Shown: one piece after another, positions 46,709 to 54,572 of the stretch | Layout of the letters: each line of letters starts with the position of its first letter | How positions within the stretch are numbered: position 1 is the first letter of the stretch | Source: Methylobacterium sp. Leaf112 | Lineage (GTDB): Bacteria; Pseudomonadota; Alphaproteobacteria; Rhizobiales; Beijerinckiaceae | Length of the DNA stretch: 64,000 bases | Assembly: GCF_001423295.1 (NCBI RefSeq) | Contig: NZ_LMNG01000031.1 | Coordinates: 1-64,000 of the forward strand | Direction of reading: 5' to 3' | Made by a program: the position numbers and the translations under genes | Notes under the pieces: model-generated | Seen by the model: only the letters and a program-made list of their open reading frames with translations | Database searches by the model: none | Told to the model about the DNA's origin: nothing

Positions 46709-47863
46709 TCAGCTCTTGCGGGGCGGCAGCGTCGACGATTCGGCCGTGACCTTGGCGCCGGGGCGCACGCGGGACAGGCCGTTGACCACGACGTTCTCGT
46801 CGCCCTTCAGCCCGTCGCGGATCACCCGGTAGCCGTCGACCTTCGGACCGAGTTTGACTTCGCGCGAGGCGACCGAGCCGTCGTCCGCCACAAGGTAGAC
46901 CACACGCTTGTCCTGGTTGGCCGAGACCGCGTCGTCCGGCAACAGAATGCCCTGGTACGGCTTTGTCGCGGGCAGCGACACGATACCGAACAGGCCCGGC
47001 TTGATGAAACCGTCGGGGTTCTCGACGGTGGCGCGCAGGAGCACGGTTCCGGTGGCGTTATCGACGCGGTTGTCGACGAAGTCGAGGACGCCCTTGCGGG
47101 TCGGCTTCTCTTCGCCCGTGAGCGCAATGAGGATCGGAACGCCCTTGCCCCGCTGGGTCTGACCCATGCCGATCCCGAGGGATCCCTGGTACTTCAGGAA
47201 CGAGCGCTCATCGACTGTGAAGCCGAAGAAGATCGGGTCGAGGGACACGATGGTGGTCAGCAGGGTCTGGTCGGTGATGACGATGTTGCCCTCGGTGACG
47301 AGGCGCCTGCTGATGCGGCCCGAGATCGGGGCCTTCACCTCGGTGAAGTCGTAGTTGAGCTGGGCCTGGCGCAGCTGCGCGTCGGCGCTGTCGACATCGG
47401 CCTGCGCGGTCTGCGAAGCTTGGCGGCGCTGGTCCGTGACCTGCTCGGAGATGTTGCCCGAGCGGCTCAAGGTCTGGGCGCGATCGAGGTCGGTCTGCGA
47501 GAAGTTCAGCCGCGCCTTGGCGGAGACCAGGGCGGCCTGGGCCTGATCGAGGGCGGCCTTGTAGGGGCGCCGGTCGATGACGAAGAGCAGGTCGCCCTTC
47601 TTCACGTTGGCGCCGTCCTGAAAGTTGAGCTTCTCCAGGTAGCCCGTGACCCGGGCACGGACATCGACGATCTCCACGGGATCGAACCGGCCCGTGTACA
47701 TGTCGGTCTCGACGATCTCGCGAACCACGGGCTTGGCCGTGGTCACCTTCGGCGGTGGACCGCCCGGCGCCTGGGCCAGGACCGGAAGGCCCGCCCCAAC
47801 TGGAAGCCCAGCCAGGGCGAGACCGAGGGCCGGAAGAAAACGGAAGAGCGGACGCCTGCGCAT
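46709..47863 (-). CDS. RND efflux periplasmic adaptor (membrane fusion protein)
   Basis: The 384-aa protein has a Sec signal peptide (cut after VLA, about residue 31), a barrel-sandwich half (TGRFDPVEIVDVRARVTGYL), an alpha-helical hairpin of about 70 residues rich in A/Q/D, a second sandwich half (KAPISGRISRRLVTEGNIV), and a beta-barrel. There is no lipobox cysteine, so it is not a lipoprotein. It joins the downstream permease to an outer-membrane channel. The start is set at 47863 because residues before it are not signal-like. The gap to the permease is 292 bases, unusually long for this pair. Confidence 0.92.
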   Translation of the reverse strand: MRRRPLFRFLPALGLALAGLPVGAGLPVLAQAPGGPPPKVTTAKPVVREIVETDMYTGRFDPVEIVDVRARVTGYLEKLNFQDGANVKKGDLLFVIDRRPYKAALDQAQAALVSAKARLNFSQTDLDRAQTLSRSGNISEQVTDQRRQASQTAQADVDSADAQLRQAQLNYDFTEVKAPISGRISRRLVTEGNIVITDQTLLTTIVSLDPIFFGFTVDERSFLKYQGSLGIGMGQTQRGKGVPILIALTGEEKPTRKGVLDFVDNRVDNATGTVLLRATVENPDGFIKPGLFGIVSLPATKPYQGILLPDDAVSANQDKRVVYLVADDGSVASREVKLGPKVDGYRVIRDGLKGDENVVVNGLSRVRPGAKVTAESSTLPPRKS

Positions 47864-48000
47864 ATCGATAATCCCTATGCCCTTCGAGCTAGAGGTACGG
47901 TGCCGCCCATGGAGTGCGCTGCCGCACATGGTCGCTCGTCCGCCTGAAACCGAACGCGGTGTTCGCGAATACGGCCTGATCCGGTGGTCGAGCCGCGAGG

Positions 48001-48324
48001 CTATCGCGTGATCGGCTCGCCGGCGCCGTACCAATCCTTGAAGCCGCCGATGTAATGGGCGTCGATGGCGAGCCCCGCCCGCTGTGCGGCCGCCAGGGCG
48101 TGCACGGAGCGGACGCCGGCAGCGCAGGAGAACACCGGACGCCTGCCATCCTCCGACACCAGGGCGGCGATGGCGTCCGGATCGAAGGTCGAGAGCGGGT
48201 GCGTGACCGAGCCCGGGATGTGGCCGCTGGCATATTCATGCGGCTCGCGCACGTCGATAAGCAGGATCGTCCCGTCGGCGAGCCCCGTCTTGACCGTATC
48301 CCGGTCGAGATCGACCACGTTCAT
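48001..48324 (-). CDS. Single-domain rhodanese
   Basis: This 107-aa protein is one rhodanese fold: LLIDVREPHEYASGHIPGS, then the active-site loop C67-A-A-G-V-R-S, then YIGGFKDWYGAGEP. C67 would carry persulfide sulfur. It resembles GlpE-like sulfurtransferases or thioredoxin-partner rhodaneses; the sulfur donor is unknown. The preceding glycosyltransferase gene ends 29 bases upstream on the same strand, so the two may be cotranscribed. Confidence 0.9.
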   Translation of the reverse strand: MNVVDLDRDTVKTGLADGTILLIDVREPHEYASGHIPGSVTHPLSTFDPDAIAALVSEDGRRPVFSCAAGVRSVHALAAAQRAGLAIDAHYIGGFKDWYGAGEPITR

Positions 48325-48353
48325 TGATCCATCCTCGTTCGTCCGCTGTTGTT

Positions 48354-49658
48354 TTAAGCGCGTGGGGAGGTGGCCGCAACGCGCTCGGCCAGAACCGCGT
48401 CGACGCCGGCGAAATGCCCTGTCCAGTCGGGCGGTGCGTAGCCGTCGAGGCGCGACTTCAGGTCCGCCCGCAGGGGGGAGGCGGGAGCGCTCAGCGCCTC
48501 GATGGCTTCGCGCCAGCCCGGACCGTCGAGGGGGTCGAGGAGGTGGGCGAAGCCGCTTCCGATCTCGCGATGCACGGCAAGATCCGAGGCGACGACGGGC
48601 AGGCCGCAGGCTGCGGCTTCCACAACCGGCAGGCCGTACCCTTCTGCGAAGGAGGGCATCAGGAGTGCGGTGGCCCCCTGAAGCAGGCGGGCGAGGCCGT
48701 GGCTCGATAGACCGCCGACCTCGATCACGTGCGCCCGCATGGCCGGGCAGCGCTCCAGCATGTCGATGATGTTCTCCGCCTCCCAGCCCCGGCGTCCGAC
48801 GAGGACGAGGCGCGGCGTCGCCGGGCCGTGGCGCTGGGCGAGGTCGCGCCAGAGGTTGAGCAGGCCGAGATGGTTCTTACGCGGCTCTATGGTGCCGCAG
48901 GCCACGAAGGTCGGACGGTCGGGCACCAAGTTCGGGGCGCCTGAGGCCGGCTGGAACACCGGTTCGACGCCGAGCCAGGCCACGGTCGTCGGGCGTTGGG
49001 GAAGGCCACGGGCCGCGAGATACCCCGAGAGATGCGCCGCGACGTCGGCCGAGTTCACGAGGATATGGGCCGCATGGGCCGCGATGGTCCCCATTCGGGT
49101 GGCGTGGCGCTCGGCTTCGCCGGGTCGGCCGTATTCCGGATAGGCGATGGGGATGAGGTCGTGGACGAAGAACACCGGGCGGATGTCGCGGCGGTCGTAG
49201 AGCCAGTCGAACCGCTCCGGCCTGTCGAGGCGCAGGTGCGAGGTGTGGAGGTAGACCGTCCCCTTCGGCAGGCGGTCTGGGCCGCGTGCGCGCAGCACCG
49301 TCCAGGCCGTGCGGGCCTGGAGGCGTCGGCGTGCGGCGGTGTCCGGGCGCCGCGGCGGGCTCGATGTCTCGCGCACGGGTGAGCCGAGGGCTCCGGCAAG
49401 GCGGCGATAGACCGGATCGTCCTCCGCCGCGCGATCTTCGACCCAGCCCGCCGCCACAGCCTCGACGATCGCGGCGGCCTCGGCCCGATCCAGCACCTTC
49501 GGGCCGAGAGCCGTGGATACGAGGCCGAAGCGTGCGCCCGTCTGCCCCAGGACATGACGGGCGTAGGCGAGGTCGACCCGGTCGATTCCGCTCGGCGAGG
49601 CGTGACGAAGCCGGGTGATGAGGCGGGTGAGGTCGAAGGCGATCGAGGAGACGGGCAT
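48354..49658 (-). CDS. GT4-family glycosyltransferase
   Basis: The 434-aa protein has the GT-B fold of family 4. The C-terminal half shows GTIEPRKNHLGLLNL and LVLVGRRGWEAENI. The EX7E-type nucleotide-sugar motif is in SFAEGYGLPVVEAAACGLPVVAS. The start at 49658 has a strong GGAGGATC site directly upstream; a longer reading to 49712 lacks it. Its sugar and acceptor are unknown, and no other polysaccharide genes are adjacent. The minus-strand gene after it is the rhodanese. Confidence 0.88.
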   Translation of the reverse strand: MPVSSIAFDLTRLITRLRHASPSGIDRVDLAYARHVLGQTGARFGLVSTALGPKVLDRAEAAAIVEAVAAGWVEDRAAEDDPVYRRLAGALGSPVRETSSPPRRPDTAARRRLQARTAWTVLRARGPDRLPKGTVYLHTSHLRLDRPERFDWLYDRRDIRPVFFVHDLIPIAYPEYGRPGEAERHATRMGTIAAHAAHILVNSADVAAHLSGYLAARGLPQRPTTVAWLGVEPVFQPASGAPNLVPDRPTFVACGTIEPRKNHLGLLNLWRDLAQRHGPATPRLVLVGRRGWEAENIIDMLERCPAMRAHVIEVGGLSSHGLARLLQGATALLMPSFAEGYGLPVVEAAACGLPVVASDLAVHREIGSGFAHLLDPLDGPGWREAIEALSAPASPLRADLKSRLDGYAPPDWTGHFAGVDAVLAERVAATSPRA

Positions 49659-49849
49659 GATCCTCCGGTTGCGTTCAGGCGCGGCGCCGTATCGAGGCGC
49701 TTGTCTCGGCATCGACTTTTCCGAAAGCCGGCAACCACCTTTCGGGCCGATGCCCTATATGCGTGCCACAGCCCCGCGCCGATCCCTTAGTTAAAGGGAT
49801 CGATCAACGCCACCCGCAACGCCGTCTGGCCAACCCGAGCAACGCCCCC

Positions 49850-50719
49850 GTGTCTCCCGGTTACCTGCCCTTCGCGGGCGCCCTCGATCTGCCCGCCTAC
49901 ACCTGCGACAATTGCGGGTTCTGGCAGCGCCACTTCACCGCTCCGGCCGGTTGCCCCATGTGCCTCGACGCGCGCCACGTGGTGCCGCAGAACGGATGGC
50001 AGTTCTGGACGGAGGCGGAGGCGCAGGCGCGCTTTCCCTGCCACTGGGAGGAGCTGGAGCCGGGTGTCTGGCGGTTCTGGAACGACCCGGTCTCGGGAAT
50101 CGGGCCGAGCGCGTATCTGATTCAGACGCCACACGGCAACATGGGCTTCGAGGCCTGCCCGGTCTTCAGCGAAGCGGCGCTCAAGCACATCGCGAACCTC
50201 GGCGGCATGCAGGTGCTGTCGTCGTCCCACCCGCACGCCTACGGCGCTCTGGTGCAACTGCAGGACCGGTTCGACCCGGAATTGTGCCTGCCGGCCGCCG
50301 ACTTCGTGTGGAGCGCAGCGCTGCAGGTGTCGTGGCCCTACGACGATTTTCTCGAGCCCCTGCCGGGACTCGAACTCCACCGCACCGCCGGTCATTTCGA
50401 CGGCCACGCCGTGCTGTTCGACCGATCGCGAAAAATCCTGTTCTGCGGCGACGCCCTGAAGTTCGAGCTCGACCCGAAGGATTTCCGCCGGGCCGTCACG
50501 ATCTCGGCTCACAAGGCGTTCGTGCGCGGGGTGCCGCTCACCACGAACGAGTTGCGGCGCTACCGCGACGTGTTCGCCCAGCTCGACTTCACCCAGACCT
50601 GGACGCCGTTCGAGCCGGCCGCCAATTGCGGCCGGGCCGAGGTTCTGGCGCTCCTCGACGGCATGCTGGCGACCCGCCCGCATGCCGCCCCGGTCGCCCT
50701 CGATTCGCTCCGCGGTTGA
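49850..50719 (+). CDS. MBL-fold hydrolase with N-terminal zinc ribbon
   Basis: The protein (289 aa from GTG 49850) begins with a small zinc-ribbon/rubredoxin-like knuckle, C19-D-N-C22 and C35-P-M-C38. It then has a metallo-beta-lactamase-like domain with SSSHPHAYGAL, HRTAGHFDGHAVLF and LFCGDALKFELDP strands. The first metal motif is H-P-H-A-Y rather than the canonical H-x-H-x-D-H, so the metal site may be altered or non-catalytic. An in-frame GTG at 49763 could add 29 residues; neither start has a clear ribosome site. Function is unknown. Confidence 0.75.
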   Translation: MSPGYLPFAGALDLPAYTCDNCGFWQRHFTAPAGCPMCLDARHVVPQNGWQFWTEAEAQARFPCHWEELEPGVWRFWNDPVSGIGPSAYLIQTPHGNMGFEACPVFSEAALKHIANLGGMQVLSSSHPHAYGALVQLQDRFDPELCLPAADFVWSAALQVSWPYDDFLEPLPGLELHRTAGHFDGHAVLFDRSRKILFCGDALKFELDPKDFRRAVTISAHKAFVRGVPLTTNELRRYRDVFAQLDFTQTWTPFEPAANCGRAEVLALLDGMLATRPHAAPVALDSLRG

Positions 50720-50722
50720 GGA

Positions 50723-51427
50723 TCAGGCACGCCCCTTGGCGGTCTGACCGAACATCACCTTCTTGGCGTCCTCGCTCATGGTCTTGCCGAAATCCGGGTT
50801 GACCTCCGGTGCACGGGCATAGGCCGCCTTTGTGGCCGGGCGCTCCGCGATGGTCGTGAACCATCGCGCGAGGTTCGGGAAATCCGAAAGGGTCTGGCCC
50901 TGCTTCTCGTAGGGCACGATCCACGGATAGGCGGCCATGTCGGCGATGGAATAATCCGCACCGGCCACGAACGCGCGGTCGGCGAGGCGCCGGTCGAGGA
51001 CGCCGTAGAGCCGATTGGTCTCGTTGACGTAGCGGGTGATGGCGTACGGGACCTTTTCTGGGGCGTACTGGGTGAAATGATGGTTCTGGCCGAGCATGGG
51101 CCCGAGGCCGCCCATCTGCCAGAATAGCCATTGCAGCACCTCGGCGCGGCCACCCAGGTCTCGCGCGATGAACCGACCGGTCTTCTCGGCGAGGTACAGC
51201 AGGATCGCGCCGGACTCGAAAAGCGACACCGGTTCGCCACCGCCCTCGGGCGCGTGATCGACGATGGCCGGCATACGGTTGTTGGGGGAGATGGCAAGGA
51301 AGTCGGGCTTGAACTGCTCGCCGGTGCCGATGTTCACGGGCTTGATCGTGTAAGGCAGACCGGTCTCTTCGAGGAACAGCGTCACCTTGTGGGCGTTCGG
51401 CGTTGGCCAGTAATACAGGTCGATCAT
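50723..51427 (-). CDS. Glutathione S-transferase (YfcG/Ure2p-like)
   Basis: The 234-aa protein has a thioredoxin-like N-terminal domain (MIDLYYWPTPNAHKVTLFLEE, then the N-N-R-M-P-A-I-V cis-proline region and the FESGAILLYLAEK glutathione-binding stretch) and a helical C-terminal domain. The T-P-N-A motif near residue 9-12 matches the YfcG/YghU group, which has disulfide-bond reductase activity. The start at 51427 is at the natural first strand. Its stop lies 3 bases from that of the convergent MBL gene. Confidence 0.92.
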   Translation of the reverse strand: MIDLYYWPTPNAHKVTLFLEETGLPYTIKPVNIGTGEQFKPDFLAISPNNRMPAIVDHAPEGGGEPVSLFESGAILLYLAEKTGRFIARDLGGRAEVLQWLFWQMGGLGPMLGQNHHFTQYAPEKVPYAITRYVNETNRLYGVLDRRLADRAFVAGADYSIADMAAYPWIVPYEKQGQTLSDFPNLARWFTTIAERPATKAAYARAPEVNPDFGKTMSEDAKKVMFGQTAKGRA

Positions 51428-51589
51428 GGAGCATCCTTGATTCGTGCGCGAAGGCGATGGGCGCAACGCACGGGTACGCGCGCCGACCGTCGAACGGTTC
51501 ACGCAGGCCCCATTGATCCCAGGACATGCCGGCGATCAATGGGTTTGCGGTTCGCCGGGATTCGGCTGCGATGCCCAACCGATTTGGCC

Positions 51590-51990
51590 GGGATCTCTTG
51601 CGGGTACAGATCGGCGCGCGTCAGCGTCATGGGAAGATCGAGGGTGATGACGGCTCCCACCGGCGGTCCTGGCAATCTCGATCTGCCCCTGTACGCTCGT
51701 TGCGACGAGGCTGAAGACAATGTGTAGGCCGAGGCCGCCCTGGTCGCGCCCCGTCGTAAAGAACGGATCGAACACCGTCCCGAGGTTCTCAGACGGGATA
51801 CCGGCGCCGTTGTCGGAGCGGGATGATCGACGATGGTCAACAGAATGGTCCCCGAGACCGGCAAACGAACGATCGGGTTGAACATCGTCTGTCGCCCAAC
51901 GCGACCGTCCGGTACCGTCGCCCTCGACAGCCTGTCTGCGTTGGCCAAGCAGAGCCCCCCGAAAGCGCTGGTCGTTCGCATGACGGACTG
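51590..51990 (-). pseudogene. Histidine kinase remnant (HATPase_c), frameshifted
   Basis: On the minus strand one frame reads DNGAGIPSENLGTVFDPFFT, a TTGRDQGGLGLHIVF stretch and SLVATSVQGQIEIA, the G1/F/G2 boxes of a histidine kinase ATPase domain. A different frame carries the flanking parts: upstream PDGRVGR...GTILLTIVD and downstream VGAVITLDLPM. At least two frameshifts are therefore needed to restore the domain. The upstream kinase core (HisKA) is not recognisable. A degraded or non-functional kinase gene is the best reading; a sequencing error is less likely because more than one shift is needed. Confidence 0.72.
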
Positions 51991-51995
51991 CGCTG

Positions 51996-52260
51996 TCACA
52001 CGCGATCAGGACCGGCCGCAGCCGGATGCCTCGCCGTCCGGCCAAGGGGAATTGAGCTGGCGTGTCCGCTCGCGGCCCGGCCGCTCGCCGCACGGGGTGC
52101 AGCTTCGCGCTTCGGCCTCACGCACGAGGCGCTCGGCCATGGCCCGCACCGCGTCCTCGCTGTCGGCGACATGACCGAAGGTGACTTGTCGAATTTAAAG
52201 ACGTGGTCGGGGCCATAGCGGAAGCCCTTGGGCCTGAGACCGAGCAAGTGATCGAGCGGT
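51996..52260 (-). pseudogene. Unrecognised decayed coding fragment
   Basis: The minus strand reads LGLRPKGFRYGPDHVFKFD in one frame and then, after a shift near 52187, FGHVADSEDAVRAMAERLV with an R-E-A-E-A-R continuation. Both parts have ordinary protein-like composition, and neither is a complete gene. I do not recognise the family. It adjoins the kinase remnant and is probably part of the same decayed zone. Confidence 0.4.
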
Positions 52261-52261
52261 G

Positions 52262-52410
52262 ACGATCAGGAGGCCAAAGCCGTAACCTACGTTAGCTCTT
52301 GATGCCAACCAGACCTGAGAAATAGTTTAATCACATGATAAAATCAACATAGATGACTTGCTTAAGGTTGGAATTGGTCGTGATGCAACACTGAATTATT
52401 TTCAAATACA
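52262..52410. other. AT-rich non-coding tract
   Basis: About 150 bases are strikingly AT-rich compared with the rest of the window, for example GAAATAGTTTAATCACATGA near 52318-52337 and GAATTATTTTCAAATACATG near 52392-52411. No gene, terminal inverted repeat or tRNA is visible. It lies between the decayed coding fragments and the beta-propeller gene. It may be the scar of a foreign insertion or an unusual promoter region. Confidence 0.55.
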
Positions 52411-52541
52411 TGAGGGTGGCTTCCTCGGCCCTATGCACGAGGGGCAACGACGGAAACGGCCAGGCGTCGCAGGACGGGGCCGGCCGCAAAGCGGCGTTGC
52501 AACGGACGGGCTTTCCGGCTGATGTCCCCTATGTCGGGGTC

Positions 52542-53708
52542 ATGAGACGAACCCTCACAAACGCCGTCCGGGCGATCGCGCTTCTCGTCGTCACCAGCGC
52601 ATCCGCGGCCGGGGCGCCACCCTTCATCCTTGTCGGCCTCGACGGTAAGACCTTCTTCGATCCCGCAGGCGGCCGCAACGGCCCGAATGGCCACGATTCC
52701 GTCGGCATCCTCGATGTCAGCGACGAGGCAAGACCTCGCCTCGTTCATACCCTGCCCCTCGACAATTCCGTCTACGGACCACCGACCAACCTCGGAATCA
52801 CCCCGAACGGTCGGCTCGGCCTCGTCGCGAGTTCCGTCCTGATGCGGCAGGAGGGGACCGCCTGGTACGCGCAGCCCGACGACCGGCTCCATGTCATCGA
52901 TCTCGCTGCCGTGCCGCCCCGTCTTGTCGAGACGGTCAAGGTCGGTCGTCAGCCATCCGGGATCGCCATCGACAGGTCCGGCGGCCTGGCATTGGTCGCC
53001 AACCGCGAGGGTCGCAGCGTCACCGTCCTGACCATTGCCGGGACCACGGTGCGCACGGTCGCCACCATCGATGTCGGCGACGAAGCGGCGGCGGTGGCCT
53101 TCGCGCCGGACGGGCGCCGGGCCTTCGTCGCGAAGAACAAGGCCGCCAAGCTCGGTGTCCTGTCCATCGACGGAACGCAGGTGCGCTCCGAAACCAGACT
53201 CGATCTGCCCGTCGGCCCCGGCGTCTACGGTCTCGCCGTCACGCCGGACGGGGCCGTCGCCCTCACGGCCAATACCGGGCCCGAGCCAAGCGACGGCCAT
53301 GCCGACACCGTGAGCGTGATCCGTGCCGATGGGACTCGTCCCGTCGTGATCGATCATCTCGGCATCGGCGACACGCCCGAAGCCCTGGCCATCGCCCCTG
53401 ACGGACGCCACGCCGCCGTCTCGGTCGTACGCGGGGCGAGCGCACCGCACGGCAGTCCGGGCTACACGCCAAACGGGGCCGTGGCGCTGCTTTCCATCGC
53501 GCCCGACGGTCAGGTCCGGCGCGTCGCCGAAGCCCCAGCCGGGGCTGTGACGCAGGGCATCGTCTTCAGTCCGTCCGGTGATTACGTCTACGTCGGCAAC
53601 TACGTCGACCGGACGCTCGGCGTCTACCGAGTCGTGGGGGATACCCTCACGGACACCGGCCACCGGGTGACCCTTCCGGGACAACCGGCCTCCCTCGGCG
53701 GGCGATAG
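52542..53708 (+). CDS. Periplasmic beta-propeller protein (YncE-like)
   Basis: The 388-aa protein has a signal peptide (MRRTLTNAV... cut after SAAGA, about residue 23). It then has repeated blades with the pattern G-x-x-P-x-x-x-A-I-x-x-D-G-x-x-A-x-V-x-N, seen at about 140, 190, 240, 285 and 350, typical of YVTN/YncE-type seven-bladed propellers. ATG 52542 is selected because it starts a clean signal peptide. Partners or ligands cannot be inferred. It lies immediately downstream of the AT-rich tract. Confidence 0.8.
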   Translation: MRRTLTNAVRAIALLVVTSASAAGAPPFILVGLDGKTFFDPAGGRNGPNGHDSVGILDVSDEARPRLVHTLPLDNSVYGPPTNLGITPNGRLGLVASSVLMRQEGTAWYAQPDDRLHVIDLAAVPPRLVETVKVGRQPSGIAIDRSGGLALVANREGRSVTVLTIAGTTVRTVATIDVGDEAAAVAFAPDGRRAFVAKNKAAKLGVLSIDGTQVRSETRLDLPVGPGVYGLAVTPDGAVALTANTGPEPSDGHADTVSVIRADGTRPVVIDHLGIGDTPEALAIAPDGRHAAVSVVRGASAPHGSPGYTPNGAVALLSIAPDGQVRRVAEAPAGAVTQGIVFSPSGDYVYVGNYVDRTLGVYRVVGDTLTDTGHRVTLPGQPASLGGR

Positions 53709-53757
53709 GCGGCCCTCCAGCTACTCTCGGGCGACGCCCGTCGGCGGCGGGTCCGCC

Positions 53758-54003
53758 TCAATCGCCCATCGGGAAGTGCTCGATGAAGCGCACGCCCTGC
53801 CAGAGCTCGATGGCGTGGCCATCGACGAGCGCTTTCGCACGTGCGCAGGCCTCTTCGTCGTTCCGCGAGTCGAGGCGGACCGACCCGACGAGCGAGCCAT
53901 CCTTCCCGAGAACCAGAGCGCGGTAAGCGGGCTCGATCTCCGGGTTCGTCTTGCCGCGGCTTCCCGAGCTATTCTTCGCCATAGGGATGTAGGGCTCCGG
54001 CAT
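53758..54003 (-). CDS. Small conserved-type protein, 81 aa
   Basis: The 81-aa protein reads YRALVLGKDGSLVGSVRLD, then N-D-E-E-A-C-A-R-A-K-A-L-V-D-G-H-x-x-E-L-W-x-G-x-R. This K-x-L-V-D-G-H-x-x-E-L-W pattern is common in small rhizobial proteins of unknown function. ATG 53982 is an alternative start; neither has a strong ribosome site. It converges with the beta-propeller gene (49-base gap). No function is known. Confidence 0.6.
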   Translation of the reverse strand: MPEPYIPMAKNSSGSRGKTNPEIEPAYRALVLGKDGSLVGSVRLDSRNDEEACARAKALVDGHAIELWQGVRFIEHFPMGD

Positions 54004-54374
54004 GGAAGAAGGCAGCCGTCACCGCGGCGCAACCCGACCGCTCGCGCGAGGTCGGCGTCCTTTCTCGGCGTGTGGATCGACGGCGTAATTAACTTGGATC
54101 AATTGGCTGTAAAAAGGTGTCTCGTGCACCCGGATCGGACTCCGGGCGGCCGGTGCCCGTTGGGTTCGGCCCTTCGCGCTGCGGACGGCTCTCGGCGCGT
54201 AATCCTCAGGGGGCTTCCCCTCGAACGAGCACGACACACAGTCTGGCGATCCTGATGGGATCCTTATGAAATCGCCCGCGCTTCCATCTCGAACCCTCAT
54301 GCGGAACGCGTCCACAAGGGTCAACGAGCACGGCCAGTCCCGACACCGGCTCGCCGAACCGCAACGGACGCACC
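54004..54374. other. Intergenic region upstream of the kdp locus
   Basis: These 371 bases hold no supported gene; minus-strand frames lack family similarity and ribosome sites. The AT-richer patch at 54085-54120 (with TTGGATCAATTGGCTGTAAA) is the most likely place for the kdp promoter and KdpE binding, but I cannot define a site. Confidence 0.4.
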
Positions 54375-54458
54375 ATGCCGGACATCACGTTCATCGCCCT
54401 CGGGCTCGCTTTCTTCGGCCTGGCCGCCGGCTACGCCGCGCTCTGCGAACGCCTCTGA
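54375..54458 (+). CDS. 27-aa membrane mini-protein before kdpF
   Basis: A 27-residue ORF, MPDITFIALGLAFFGLAAGY then AALCERL, consists of one hydrophobic helix with a basic end. It resembles the tiny conserved ORF (ending C-E-R-L or D-R-L) found before kdpF in several kdp operons. It ends 10 bases before kdpF. Expected role: an accessory single-helix component or leader peptide of the potassium pump. Start and expression are unproven. Confidence 0.65.
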   Translation: MPDITFIALGLAFFGLAAGYAALCERL

Positions 54459-54468
54459 GCCCCGCGCC

Positions 54469-54558
54469 ATGACCCTCGACCTGACACTCGGCGCCCTCAC
54501 GGCCCTAGGGCTGTTCGGATATCTCACCTACGCCCTCGTCCGCCCCGAGCGGTTCTGA
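54469..54558 (+). CDS. kdpF: K+-transporting ATPase small subunit KdpF
   Basis: KdpF is a single-helix lipid-like stabiliser of the KdpFABC complex. The 29-aa [23 protein letters not shown] then YALVRPERF has the family's hallmark C-terminal Y-A-L-x-R-P-E-R-F. It precedes kdpA by 14 bases, the normal position. Confidence 0.85.
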   Translation: MTLDLTLGALTALGLFGYLTYALVRPERF

Positions 54559-54572
54559 CGGAAACCCTCCCC

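Noticed and set aside
54019..54324. 101-residue minus-strand open frame upstream of kdp
   Set aside because: No ribosome site, basic low-complexity product, no domain pattern.
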